A stretch of 50,841 nt of DNA from JBBIRT01 sp037441725 (GCA_037441725.1 JBBIRT010000003.1:1-50841), one strand, 5' to 3'; positions 1-8,102 are shown, counted from the first letter of the stretch. Numbers and translations are program-made. The notes: generated by a model from the sequence alone, not told the origin.

Positions 1-18
1 TCCATCACACCTCTCCAT
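1..18. repeat. Edge of a MITE-like inverted repeat (partial copy)
   Basis: The first 18 bases of the window are identical to 28516-28533, which form the outer part of the right arm of an inverted-repeat element at 28376-28535. The homology stops just after position 18, as expected if this is the outer end of a second copy whose body lies left of the window. Only one arm is visible, so the assignment rests on the identical 18-mer. Confidence 0.55.
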
Positions 19-162
19 AGAATTCAGTGGAGCATTACAGATCTCTTTCTACTGAACCGATTGTTAGCCATATTCTTCCTCGTACCCTCAATCCAATGGA
101 TTTGGATCATCCTCCCTCCTCAGTCCTTCAAGGACTTTTTCGGAGCCCTCCTACTCTTCTCC

Positions 163-191
163 TTGACAAAATCTGTGAACCTCGTTAGAAA
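163..191 (+). promoter_or_regulatory. Putative sigma70-type promoter of glpABC
   Basis: TTGACA (163-168) and TAGAAA (186-191) are separated by 17 bases. Transcription would start near 198, upstream of the GlpA start chosen at 222 but downstream of the other in-frame ATG at 192. The -35 is perfect and the -10 matches four of six. The remaining sequence 19-162 shows no recognisable gene. Confidence 0.5.
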
Positions 192-221
192 ATGAACTAT
201 TCCTATAGGAAAAGGATTTTA

Positions 222-1772
222 ATGAAAATCAAAACAGAAGTATTGATTATAGGAGGGGGAGCAACAGGGGTCGGTATCTTGAGGGATTTGGCATTGAGAG
301 GGATCCCCTCTGTATTAATTGAAAAAGGAGATTTTGCTTCAGGGGCCTCGGGGAGAAATCACGGCCTCCTTCATAGTGGGGCGAGATATGCTGTTACCGA
401 TCCAGAGGCGGCAAAGGAGTGTATTGGAGAAAATCGGATTCTAAAAAAAATTGCCCCCCATTGTATTGAGGAAACGGATGGCCTCTTCATCTCCCTTCTT
501 GAGGATGATCTTGATTTCAGAGACAGGTTTATAAGATCCTGTGAATTGGCCGAAATCCCTTACAAACTTTTATCTCGAGAAGAGACTCTTGCTTTAGAAC
601 CGGAACTCAATCCTGATCTTAAAAGTGCGATAAAGGTTCCAGATGGGGGAATTGATCCCTTTACCCTAATCTTAGAAAATGCAAGAGAGGCACAAGCGCA
701 TGGAGCAAACATTTACCTTCACACTGAATGTATCTCAATGGTTCTCAGGGCAGAACAAATCAGAGAAGTAAAGGCAAAAGATCTCATCCAAGGTGAGGAA
801 TATTCTATCGAGGCCTCTTTTTTCGTCAATGCCACAGGAGCATGGACAAATAAAATCCTGAATCTTGCGGGTCTCCATATCGGGATGGTCCTGTCTAAGG
901 GATCCATGATCATCACTAATCAAAGGCTTAATCACCATGTCATCAATCGCTGTCGACCCCCTTCAGATGGGGACATTATCGTTCCGAATCAAACTGTTTC
1001 TATCCTTGGAACAACTTCCATCCGTCAGGAAGAAGTTGAAAATTTCGAGGTCACCCCTCAGGAGGTCTCATGGTTAATCCAGGAGACTTCAAAGATGATC
1101 CCGGCCATTCATGAAACAAGATTCATCCGAGCCTATGCAGGAGTCAGACCTTTAATCCAATTGGGAAAGAATGAAGAGGATCGTGCCCTCAGCAGGGGAT
1201 TTGCTCTAATCGATCATGAAGAAAGAGATGGTTTAAAAAATCTGATCACCATCACTGGAGGAAAATTAATGACCTATCGACTGATGGCAGAAAAAGCCAC
1301 TGATCTCATCTGTAAAAAGATGGGATTAAATATCCCCTGCTCAACCCATTTGAATCCTCTTCCTGGGGCAGACCGCCGAGTTAGTTTAAAAGAACGTCTT
1401 CAACAATTCTCGGTCTCTAAAGAAGAAACCCTTTGTGATTGTGAACTCATCCTAAGAAGTGAGATTGAAGAGATTTTAGCCAATGAAAGTGTGAAAAACC
1501 TGCAGGACATTCTCCATCGAACCCGGCTGGCCAAGGGGACATGCCAAGGAGGATTTTGTCTCTATCGCCTTCTTGGAGTGCTGCATGAATTAAGAAGGGT
1601 AGGAGCAGATTCTAACCAATTGATTAGAGGATTACTCGAGGAGCGATGGAAAGGAATCCATCCCATTCTATGGGGAACAGCACTGAAAGAGGAAGAGTTG
1701 ATCGAATCGATTTATAAAGGGATATTTAATCTCACCCCCACCCTCCCTCCCCCCATTGAGGGAGAGGCTTAG
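222..1772 (+). CDS. glpA: Anaerobic glycerol-3-phosphate dehydrogenase subunit A (FAD)
   Basis: This is the catalytic flavoprotein that oxidises sn-glycerol-3-phosphate to dihydroxyacetone phosphate and passes electrons through GlpB and GlpC to the membrane quinone pool. The 516-residue product has an N-terminal FAD fold (GGGATG, residues 11-16), the GlpA signature GRNHGLLHSGARYAV (44-58), and a C-terminal BFD-like [2Fe-2S] domain with CDC (405-407) and CQGGFC (441-446). It is close in length and order to the E. coli protein. ATG 222 is preferred over ATG 192 because it has an AAAAGGA ribosome site and lies downstream of the predicted promoter. The last residues (LTPTLPPPIEGEA) look like a translated dispersed repeat rather than native GlpA tail. 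glpB follows after 11 bases. Confidence 0.95.
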   Translation: MKIKTEVLIIGGGATGVGILRDLALRGIPSVLIEKGDFASGASGRNHGLLHSGARYAVTDPEAAKECIGENRILKKIAPHCIEETDGLFISLLEDDLDFRDRFIRSCELAEIPYKLLSREETLALEPELNPDLKSAIKVPDGGIDPFTLILENAREAQAHGANIYLHTECISMVLRAEQIREVKAKDLIQGEEYSIEASFFVNATGAWTNKILNLAGLHIGMVLSKGSMIITNQRLNHHVINRCRPPSDGDIIVPNQTVSILGTTSIRQEEVENFEVTPQEVSWLIQETSKMIPAIHETRFIRAYAGVRPLIQLGKNEEDRALSRGFALIDHEERDGLKNLITITGGKLMTYRLMAEKATDLICKKMGLNIPCSTHLNPLPGADRRVSLKERLQQFSVSKEETLCDCELILRSEIEEILANESVKNLQDILHRTRLAKGTCQGGFCLYRLLGVLHELRRVGADSNQLIRGLLEERWKGIHPILWGTALKEEELIESIYKGIFNLTPTLPPPIEGEA

Positions 1773-1783
1773 GGAGAGGCTCT

Positions 1784-3007
1784 ATGCATTATGACCTCCT
1801 CATTATAGGGACAGGGCTCTCAGGATTAATGGCTGCAAAAGCTGCGGTCGATTTGGGTAAAAAGATTCTCATTCTTGGAAAGGGAATAGGTTCCCTTTCT
1901 CTCTTTTCAAATTCGATTGATCTTTTGGGCCCCTCACAACAAGGGAGGACAATGGAAGAGAACCTTTCTCTATGGATAAAAAATCACCCCGACCACCCAT
2001 ATTCAAAGGTGGGTCTAAAGGGAATTGAGGATTCCCTTTCTTCTTTTCTTTCTCTCTTTCCACCTCCTTATTCATTCAAGGCATTGGGTCGAAGGAACTC
2101 TCTTATTCCAACAGCCGCAGGAACCCTACGCCCTACCTATCTTATACCTGAAACAATGGCAGAAGGAGTTTCCTTTCCTAACGGGAAAACCCTGATTGTA
2201 GGAATTAAAGGATATAAAGATTTTTATCCCCATTATGTAGCGGATCAAATGAAGTGCCGAGGGATTACCATCTCTCTCACAGATTTTCCAAATCCAGGAG
2301 AAACAGCAAATGCTCTGGCAAGGCTGATGGAAAAAAAATCTTTTAGACAAGAAATCGCAAGCAAGATAAAAGAACACTTCTATGGAGAAAGTCGAATTGG
2401 ATTCCCTGCCCTTTTAGGACTTCATAACCCTATGGAGGTGAAGGATGATTTAGAGAGACTTATTGGAACTAAGATCTTTGAAATCCCCACTCTCCCCCCA
2501 TCCATTCCAGGAATGAGAATCTTTTACCGTTTTAAAGAATGGTTGGCCCATAAGGGAGTTCCTCTCCTTTTGGGTTCCTCTGTGAAAAATGGAATCATAA
2601 AAGGGAAAAGATGTGTTGCAATCCATATCTCTCATCCTCCACTGATGACCACTTACTCTGCGGATCGTTACCTCCTGGCTACTGGCCGTTTTACGGGAGG
2701 AGGTCTCTGGGCTGATAGGGAAAGGATTTCTGAGCCCATCTTTAATCTTCCTGTCAAGCAACCTGAAACACGAGAGGAATGGTTCAGAAGCCACTTCTTT
2801 GATTCTTTATCTCACCCCATTCATCAAGCAGGAATTATGGTCAATTCGTCCTTTCAACCCATCGATGAAGGGGGAAATCTCATCTTAGAAAACGTCTGGG
2901 TAGCAGGGACGATTTTGGCTCACCATAACTGGATGGATGAAAAATCGAGGGAAGGGATTGAGATTGCTACAGGATATATGGCAGCAAGATATGCCTTGAG
3001 TACTTGA
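1784..3007 (+). CDS. glpB: Anaerobic glycerol-3-phosphate dehydrogenase subunit B
   Basis: GlpB is the second flavin subunit of the GlpABC complex and relays electrons from GlpA to the iron-sulfur subunit. The 407-residue protein begins with a dinucleotide-binding fold (LLIIGTGLSGLMAAKAA) and keeps family landmarks: FSNSIDLLG after the first helix-strand unit, HPYS, the LPTLPPSIPGMR segment, and a C-terminal VAGTILAHHN stretch matching the IGSVLGGFD region of E. coli GlpB. AGGGAGAGG lies just before the ATG. It sits between glpA and glpC in the usual order. Nothing appears missing. Confidence 0.93.
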   Translation: MHYDLLIIGTGLSGLMAAKAAVDLGKKILILGKGIGSLSLFSNSIDLLGPSQQGRTMEENLSLWIKNHPDHPYSKVGLKGIEDSLSSFLSLFPPPYSFKALGRRNSLIPTAAGTLRPTYLIPETMAEGVSFPNGKTLIVGIKGYKDFYPHYVADQMKCRGITISLTDFPNPGETANALARLMEKKSFRQEIASKIKEHFYGESRIGFPALLGLHNPMEVKDDLERLIGTKIFEIPTLPPSIPGMRIFYRFKEWLAHKGVPLLLGSSVKNGIIKGKRCVAIHISHPPLMTTYSADRYLLATGRFTGGGLWADRERISEPIFNLPVKQPETREEWFRSHFFDSLSHPIHQAGIMVNSSFQPIDEGGNLILENVWVAGTILAHHNWMDEKSREGIEIATGYMAARYALST

Positions 3008-3065
3008 ATCTTTCTATTCTAAAATCTTAATCAAGGAGCTAATCTCCAAGGTCTGAAATCAAACC

Positions 3066-4280
3066 ATGATCTTAGATCACGATAGGCTGCTTAAAAAAAA
3101 CGCAGATAGATGTATTCGTTGTTCCACCTGTATGGCAGTTTGCCCTGTTGCCCGGGTCACTCCAAAATTTCCTGGCCCGAAGCAGGCAGGCCCTGGGGCT
3201 GAAAGATTTAGAAGATCAGGTGATCCCTCCGTGGACTCTTGGATAGACCTCTGCCTTGGATGTCACCTCTGTGAGATGGTCTGTTCTTCTGGGGTAAATA
3301 TCTCTGAATTAAACCTGATGGCCAAAGCAAAATATCTCGACGAAAAAGGAAGACCATTAAGAGATTGGTTTCTCACCCATTTCTACCTTTTCGGTCGGCC
3401 TGGATCACTTTTTTCTCCCCTTATCAATCTTCTCTCCAAGAATGCTCCCATCAAAAGGTTGATTGAAATAATTTTAAAAATAGAAAGGAAGAGAGAGTTT
3501 CCGAGTTATGAATCTTCAACTTTCATCCAATGGTTTAAAAAACGACGTTCCAAAGGGACGAAAAAAGTGGGTTACTTTTTTGGATGTTATACGAATACAA
3601 ATGAGGTAGATGTGGGGAAAGCTACTGTTCAAGTGCTTGAGGCCAATGGATTTGAAGTGATTCTTCCTCCCCAACACTGCTGTGGCATCCCGATGCTCGG
3701 GAATGGAGACTTCAAAGGGGCAAGGAAGATGGCGAATTATAATGTCCCCTCCCTTCTTCATAGCATTCGCTCAGGCCATGACATCATCTTTTCTTCCACC
3801 AGTTGTGGTTATATGATTAAATATGAATACACCCATCTCTTATCTGTTCAGGGGGCAGACCAGGTGGCTGAACATCTTTATGACATCTTTGAATTTCTTA
3901 GAAATTTAAATGAATCCAAAGCATTAAATCACCAACTTAAGGCGTTGAATATGAAGGCTGCTTACTTTATCCCCTGCCATTTAAAGGCCTTGCAAATTGG
4001 TCTTCCTGCCCTTGAGATCCTTCGACTCATCCCTGGCCTTCGTACTGAAATCATCGAAGCCGATTGCTGTGGAATGGGGGGGACTTACGGTTTTAAGAAA
4101 GAAAGATACGAAATCTCCCAGGAGATTGGAAGGGACTTGGTAGAGGAAATTGATCGCCTCAAACCGGATTTGGTTCTCTCAGATTGTGAGGGTTGCCGTG
4201 TACAAATAAGGCACTTGACAGGGTTAAAGGTTTTTCACCCCATTCAAGTTTTAAGGGATGCCCTCATAAAATCAAGATAA
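3066..4280 (+). CDS. glpC: Anaerobic glycerol-3-phosphate dehydrogenase subunit C (Fe-S, CCG domains)
   Basis: This iron-sulfur subunit links GlpAB to the quinone pool. The 404-residue protein has two ferredoxin-type [4Fe-4S] motifs (Cys16/19/22/26 and Cys63/66/69/73) followed by two cysteine-rich CCG domains: HCCGIPMLGNGD and SCG in the first, CHLKAL and DCCGMGG in the second. It is the last gene of the glp run; a 58-base gap separates it from glpB and the ribosome site is weak (AAGG). Related CCG proteins occur in heterodisulfide reductase and lactate oxidase complexes, but the glpAB context makes GlpC the best call. No glycerol transporter or kinase is visible. Confidence 0.92.
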   Translation: MILDHDRLLKKNADRCIRCSTCMAVCPVARVTPKFPGPKQAGPGAERFRRSGDPSVDSWIDLCLGCHLCEMVCSSGVNISELNLMAKAKYLDEKGRPLRDWFLTHFYLFGRPGSLFSPLINLLSKNAPIKRLIEIILKIERKREFPSYESSTFIQWFKKRRSKGTKKVGYFFGCYTNTNEVDVGKATVQVLEANGFEVILPPQHCCGIPMLGNGDFKGARKMANYNVPSLLHSIRSGHDIIFSSTSCGYMIKYEYTHLLSVQGADQVAEHLYDIFEFLRNLNESKALNHQLKALNMKAAYFIPCHLKALQIGLPALEILRLIPGLRTEIIEADCCGMGGTYGFKKERYEISQEIGRDLVEEIDRLKPDLVLSDCEGCRVQIRHLTGLKVFHPIQVLRDALIKSR

Positions 4281-4350
4281 GCAAGATCTTACAAAGAAGA
4301 AAATATTTTATTGGATTTTTTATAAAATAGAGGTTAATATAATAAAGAAA

Positions 4351-4504
4351 TCTCCGAGCCATTTCCCTAAACCCAAACTGCTTTGGATAAGGGAGATGGC
4401 CGTCAGGGCATGATTGGAAACGATCATACCTCCCGTGTTTGGAAAGGAGATGTGAGAGGCTCAATGATGGCTGATACCCAAACACGGATATCAGCCATTT
4501 TTTT
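4351..4504 (+). promoter_or_regulatory. Probable molybdenum-cofactor (Moco) riboswitch upstream of moaA
   Basis: A leader of about 210 bases before moaA folds into nested helices. GAGCC (4356-4360) pairs with GGCTC (4458-4462). CCATTTCCCT (4359-4368) pairs with AGGGAGATGG (4390-4399) around an inner CCAAA/TTTGG hairpin. ATGATTG/CGATCAT forms a stem closed by a GAAA tetraloop (4410-4427). CTCC/GGAG flanks the conserved-looking TTTGGAAA. A TATAAT at 4338-4343 places a transcription start just before the first helix. The architecture, tetraloop and position match the known Moco RNA class. The exact class, and whether the ligand is molybdenum or tungsten cofactor, needs a covariance search. The 3' end is a terminator. 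Confidence 0.8.
4467..4504 (+). terminator. Riboswitch expression platform: intrinsic terminator
   Basis: ATGGCTGATA (4467-4476) and TATCAGCCAT (4489-4498) form a perfect 10-bp stem followed by seven T (4498-4504). The 12-base loop contains CCAAACACGG (4478-4487), an exact reverse complement of CCGTGTTTGG (4433-4442) in the aptamer. Pairing between these segments would compete with the terminator or form a pseudoknot with it, giving ligand-dependent read-through into moaA. Confidence 0.85.
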
Positions 4505-4563
4505 CTACCTTCAATCGTAGATTGAAAGGGGTGGCTTTCAGAATCTGAACTTTTGAATTCACT

Positions 4564-5547
4564 ATGTTGTTAGATCATTATAAGCGAAAAATTGATTATC
4601 TCCGAATATCATTAACGGACCGGTGTAACTTAAGATGCCGTTATTGCATGCCTGAAGAGGGGATTCCTCTGATTCCCCACGAAGAGATCTTAACCTTTGA
4701 AGAGATTTTAAGGGTAGTTCGTATCTTTGCTAAGGAGGGTATTTCTAATTTGATGTTTACAGGAGTTGAACCCCTTGTTCGTAAAGGATTCATCTATTTT
4801 ATATCCCTCCTCTCACAAATCGATGGGCTTAAAGACCTTAGCCTCACCACGAATGGAGTTCTTCTAAAAGGATTAGCTTCCGAACTTAAAAGGGCAGGTC
4901 TGAAAAGAGTCAACATCAGTCTGGATTCACTGAAAAAAGAGAAATTCCATCAAATGACTCGAAGGGACCATTTTGAGCAGGTTTGGGCTGGAATAGAGGA
5001 AGCATTGAGAGTAGAGCTCTTTCCTGTCAAGATCAATATGGTGGTGATTCGAGGACTCAATGATGATGAAATTGAAGCCTTTGCCCGACTAACCCTCAAT
5101 CTTCCTCTGGTTGTCCGATTCATCGAATATATGCCTTCTGGAAATGGGGACAATTGGAGAGAACGTGATCTTATTCCTATCCCGATGATAAAGAGCCGCA
5201 TTGAAAATATTGGAAAACTGATACCCATCCCCTCAGACTCGTGGGATGGTCCGGCAAAAAGATTTCGAATGGAGGGAGGCATTGGTGAAATTGGGTTGAT
5301 TGGCCCTATCAGTAGCCATTTCTGTGAGAATTGTAATCGCCTCCGACTCACTCCTGATGGAAAGATCCGAAATTGCCTCTTTTCGGATGAAGAGATCGAT
5401 ATAAAAGAGATTCTTAGGAATGGAGGATCTGCCCTGGATTTAAAAGAAAAACTGTTGATTGCTCTGAAAAGAAAGCCAGCTGGGCATTTCATCAACACCC
5501 CCCAATTTAAAAAATGCCAGAGAAATATGTCGGCGATTGGAGGATGA
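4564..5547 (+). CDS. moaA: GTP 3',8-cyclase MoaA (radical SAM)
   Basis: MoaA carries out the first step of molybdopterin synthesis, rearranging GTP with S-adenosylmethionine chemistry; MoaC completes the step to cPMP. The 327-residue protein has the radical-SAM cluster Cys21/25/28 (CNLRCRYC), the second [4Fe-4S] site at Cys254/257/271, and the conserved terminal Gly-Gly tail. The start fits the family (RKIDYLRISLTDRC), though the ribosome site is weak. One oddity is that the SAM-binding TGGEP motif reads TGVEP (Val68). It lies directly behind the riboswitch and heads the moaA-moaC-MOSC-mogA run. Confidence 0.95.
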   Translation: MLLDHYKRKIDYLRISLTDRCNLRCRYCMPEEGIPLIPHEEILTFEEILRVVRIFAKEGISNLMFTGVEPLVRKGFIYFISLLSQIDGLKDLSLTTNGVLLKGLASELKRAGLKRVNISLDSLKKEKFHQMTRRDHFEQVWAGIEEALRVELFPVKINMVVIRGLNDDEIEAFARLTLNLPLVVRFIEYMPSGNGDNWRERDLIPIPMIKSRIENIGKLIPIPSDSWDGPAKRFRMEGGIGEIGLIGPISSHFCENCNRLRLTPDGKIRNCLFSDEEIDIKEILRNGGSALDLKEKLLIALKRKPAGHFINTPQFKKCQRNMSAIGG

Positions 5548-5619
5548 GGAAAATTCAGAATCAAAAGTTATGCATCATTAATTGAATAAATTCGCTATGC
5601 GAATTTGTTGGAGGTTTCG

Positions 5620-6114
5620 ATGTCAAGGCTTACACACTTTGATGAGCAGGGTCAGGCGAAGATGGTTGATGTGAGTGATAAAGAGGAAACTTTAAGAGAG
5701 GCTGTGGTACGAGGATCTATCTTTATGAATCCAGAAACCTTTAAAAAGATTACCTCAGGAAAGATCGCAAAGGGAGATGTATTTTCCGTTGCCAAAGTTG
5801 CAGGGATGATGGCGGCAAAGAAGACTTCAGAGCTTATTCCCATGTGCCACCCTCTCAACCTCACTCATGTGGAGATCAATTTCTTCCCTTTTAAAAAGGA
5901 AAACCGAATTGATATTGAATCAAAAGTGAAGATCAAAGCCAAGACAGGGGTTGAGATGGAAGGATTTGTTGCCGTAGCGGCTGCTGGCCTTACCATCTAT
6001 GACATGTGTAAAGCCATTGACCGAGGGATGGTTATCTCTAATATCCATCTGGTTAAAAAGGCAGGGGGAAAGAGTGGTACATATTTGGCAAAAGGCAAGG
6101 GGCATAAAGCATAG
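5620..6114 (+). CDS. moaC: Cyclic pyranopterin monophosphate synthase MoaC
   Basis: MoaC converts 3',8-cyclo-7,8-dihydro-GTP to cyclic pyranopterin monophosphate, acting after MoaA. Family motifs are present: KGDVFSVAKVAGMMAAKKT, the MCHPLNLTHV histidine segment, VEMEGF with paired glutamates, and the TIYDMCKAID segment holding the catalytic Asp and Lys. ATG 5620 is chosen over an in-frame TTG at 5605 because TTGGAGG (5607-5613) sits six bases before it; this gives 164 residues, normal for MoaC. A small AATTCGC/GCGAATT hairpin (5589-5605) precedes the ribosome site. Confidence 0.95.
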   Translation: MSRLTHFDEQGQAKMVDVSDKEETLREAVVRGSIFMNPETFKKITSGKIAKGDVFSVAKVAGMMAAKKTSELIPMCHPLNLTHVEINFFPFKKENRIDIESKVKIKAKTGVEMEGFVAVAAAGLTIYDMCKAIDRGMVISNIHLVKKAGGKSGTYLAKGKGHKA

Positions 6115-6162
6115 GGTAATTTCCTTTTTTACCCTTTGCCCTATGCCTATTAGGGAGAGGTC

Positions 6163-6609
6163 ATGAAACAGATTCAGCGTGGCAAAGTCCTTGCCGTAAA
6201 TATCAGTGAAGATAAGGGAACGAAGAAGACGAATATTCAATCCTGTACCTTGCTGAAAGATTTCGGTTTTAAAGGGGATGCCCATGCAGGAAATTGGCAT
6301 AGGCAGGTCAGTCTTTTAGCAAACGAATCGATTGAAAAAATGAAAATGAAAGGTCTGAAGGTCGGCTACGGAGATTTCGCAGAAAACATCACCACAGAAG
6401 GCATTGATCTCGTTCACCTGCCAATTGGTACAGAAATTCGGATTGGAAACTCAGCCCTCCTTCGGGTCACCCAAATTGGAAAGGAATGTCATCAGCGCTG
6501 TGCCATCTATTACCAGTCAGGAGATTGTGTTATGCCCAGGGAAGGAATCTTTGCTGAGGTCTTAAAAGAGGGTGAAGTGAAGGTAGGAGATGAAATCGTC
6601 ATTGGTTGA
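6163..6609 (+). CDS. MOSC domain protein
   Basis: This small stand-alone MOSC domain protein (148 residues) is of a type common in anaerobes' molybdopterin clusters. MOSC domains, named from Moco sulfurase C-termini, are thought to bind pterin cofactor or carry sulfur through a conserved cysteine. Visible landmarks are DFGFKGDAHAG near the N-terminus, VSLLANESI, GDFAENI, and a cysteine-rich segment KECHQRC...GDCVMPREGIF. An AGGGAGAGG ribosome site precedes the ATG. Its place between moaC and mogA supports a role in Moco maturation or delivery; the exact reaction is not known. Confidence 0.88.
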   Translation: MKQIQRGKVLAVNISEDKGTKKTNIQSCTLLKDFGFKGDAHAGNWHRQVSLLANESIEKMKMKGLKVGYGDFAENITTEGIDLVHLPIGTEIRIGNSALLRVTQIGKECHQRCAIYYQSGDCVMPREGIFAEVLKEGEVKVGDEIVIG

Positions 6610-6690
6610 TCGGTTTATTGAGTCTATGGGGTTCATTGAGTTCCTTGGGTGAATCGAGTTTATTGGATTTCTTTGGTTTCAAATCAATGA
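6610..6690 (+). repeat. Degenerate short tandem repeat between MOSC gene and mogA
   Basis: The gap before mogA holds several imperfect units built on TTTATTGAGT, TTCATTGAGTT and GAATCGAGTTTATTG, spaced about 14-16 bases apart. Composition and unit length resemble the better preserved 14-bp array at 41879-41990. No gene or hairpin was seen in it. Confidence 0.35.
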
Positions 6691-6708
6691 ACACGGTAAA
6701 GGAATGGA

Positions 6709-7203
6709 ATGGTTTTCAAAGTAGCGATTTTGACTATTAGTGATAGAGGGTCAAAGGGTGAACGAGAAGATTCAAGTGGTCCTCTCATCCAAGAGATGAT
6801 CAAGGATCTCCCTGGTAAGGTCATCCATTATGAAATCATTCCGGATGAGAAAGAGATGATCACCGAAGCCTTAAAAAAGAGCGCAGATCAACTCAAGGCA
6901 GATCTCATCCTCACCACTGGAGGGACAGGATTAAGCCCCCGAGACGTCACCCCTGATGCTACCTTGAAAGTGATTGAAAAAGAGGTCCCTGGTTTTTCAG
7001 AAGCGATGAGGGCTGAAAGTTTAAAGAAGACTCCTCACGCCATGATCTCGAGGGCTGTGAGTGGTATTCGAGGAGAAAGCCTAATCGTTAATCTCCCAGG
7101 AAGTCCAAAAAGTGTGAGGGAAAACCTTAGGGTCATCTTGCCTGCCCTTCCCCACGCCCTCTCCAAATTAAAGGGAGATAAATCTGAATGTGGTCAGGAA
7201 TAA
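6709..7203 (+). CDS. mogA: Molybdopterin adenylyltransferase MogA
   Basis: MogA adenylylates molybdopterin, preparing it for metal insertion by MoeA. The 164-residue protein shows the MoaB/Mog fold signatures: TISDRGSKGEREDSSGP at the N-terminus, TTGGTGLSPRDVTPDAT in the middle, and NLPGSPKSVRENL near the C-terminus. AAAGGAAT precedes the ATG. MoaB paralogues share the fold, but the single copy in a moaA/moaC operon and the resemblance to E. coli MogA favour MogA. No moeA, moaD/E or modABC is present in the window. Confidence 0.9.
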   Translation: MVFKVAILTISDRGSKGEREDSSGPLIQEMIKDLPGKVIHYEIIPDEKEMITEALKKSADQLKADLILTTGGTGLSPRDVTPDATLKVIEKEVPGFSEAMRAESLKKTPHAMISRAVSGIRGESLIVNLPGSPKSVRENLRVILPALPHALSKLKGDKSECGQE

Positions 7204-7210
7204 CCGCTAT

Positions 7211-7855
7211 CTATTTTCGATCCTCCCTCCCTCTATATTCTCCCCCCTCTGTTCCTTTCGAACCCCTAGGTTTCCTCCTCTGCTCTTCTCTCCACTGCTG
7301 ATGTCTCTGGACCTCAGGCCTCCGATGATATTCCTGCTCTCTTTGATGTCTTAATTCCAATCTTTGCTTTTTGGGGGGACGATCTCGATATGCCTGGACC
7401 CCCCAAGTCTTTCGTTTTTCCCAATATCGATCCGCATGCCATACCTTCCAGTTCTGATGAAGTCGACGCTCCGGAATTCGCTCATAATGCCATCGATGTC
7501 CACGCCAATGGCGATCACGATAGAATCCCCTCCATCCTGGGTCAACATCAAAATAAAATTTTGGAACATAGTCATAATAAACCCAACCCTTATTATAATA
7601 CCGTGAACGATACCAACGACCTTCCCATAGACGCCACCACCAGCCATTCCAGAAAAATAGATCAACATCTATATCAGGAACCACATAAACATCATCTGTG
7701 TCAGGAAGCACGACCACTTCAGGGGGGGCAGGGAACAGGATAGGTGGGGGGGGAGGGAATGGAATTCCAATGTGGATATCTACGGCTGCCATGGTTGGAA
7801 CAGGAATGACAAACATCCATACGAACAGGATCGTCTTAAAAAAGATTTTTCTCAT
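7211..7855 (-). CDS. Secreted aromatic/basic-rich hypothetical protein
   Basis: This 214-residue protein has a clear signal peptide (Lys-rich start, hydrophobic core, cleavage likely after PTMA). The mature part opens with a Pro-rich stretch (IPFPPPPPILFPAPP), then a Trp/Tyr-dense core (FFWNGWWWRLWEGRWYRSRYYNKGW, about residues 67-91), then a long Arg/Lys/Gln/Glu-rich tail. Similar uncharacterised exported proteins are familiar from deltaproteobacterial genomes; I know no function. A strong ribosome site (TAGGAGGG) precedes the ATG. It is transcribed against mogA and divergently from the DUF169 gene. The many overlapping frames on the other strand are compositional shadows. Confidence 0.8.
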   Translation of the reverse strand: MRKIFFKTILFVWMFVIPVPTMAAVDIHIGIPFPPPPPILFPAPPEVVVLPDTDDVYVVPDIDVDLFFWNGWWWRLWEGRWYRSRYYNKGWVYYDYVPKFYFDVDPGWRGFYRDRHWRGHRWHYERIPERRLHQNWKVWHADRYWEKRKTWGVQAYRDRPPKKQRLELRHQREQEYHRRPEVQRHQQWREEQRRKPRGSKGTEGGEYRGREDRK

Positions 7856-7900
7856 GGGGCTCCCTCCTAATCTTGAATATGATGAATCATTTATTTTTTA

Positions 7901-7929
7901 ATTATATCCTATCAGGTTTACTCCTCCAA
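7901..7929 (-). promoter_or_regulatory. Putative promoter of the secreted protein gene
   Basis: On the minus strand TTGGAG (7929-7924) and a perfect TATAAT (7906-7901) are 17 bases apart, about 45 bases before the ATG at 7855. Confidence 0.5.
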
Positions 7930-8029
7930 TACATTTTTATATTTTTTTTGACGAATGATTCAAATTTTTTATTCACTACCTATATAGGAGTAAGTGGCTA
8001 TGCCTGATCTAATTGGCAGCTTAAAAAAC

Positions 8030-8059
8030 TTGACAAAAAATGACATGACCCTCTAAGAT
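8030..8059 (+). promoter_or_regulatory. Putative promoter of the DUF169-yjbQ pair
   Basis: A perfect TTGACA (8030-8035) is followed after 18 bases by TAAGAT (8054-8059). The DUF169 start codon lies 44 bases downstream behind GGAGGAGG. Confidence 0.5.
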
Positions 8060-8102
8060 AGATTTAAGATGATTATTTAAAGCCTGATGGAGGAGGATCA
8101 AT

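Noticed and set aside
1980..2040. Dispersed repeat inside glpB suggested by a reverse-frame PPLNMGGRGDF-like string
   Set aside because: The forward frame (HPYSKVGLKGIEDSL) aligns with HPYS of E. coli GlpB, so this is native coding sequence.
6105..6150. Terminator after moaC
   Set aside because: GCATAGGG/CCCTATGC and GGGTAA/TTACCC can pair, but there is no T-run after the stem and the operon continues, so it was not called.
7364..7901. Several open frames on the plus strand opposite the secreted protein gene
   Set aside because: They are compositional shadows of the minus-strand gene, without ribosome sites or recognisable domains.
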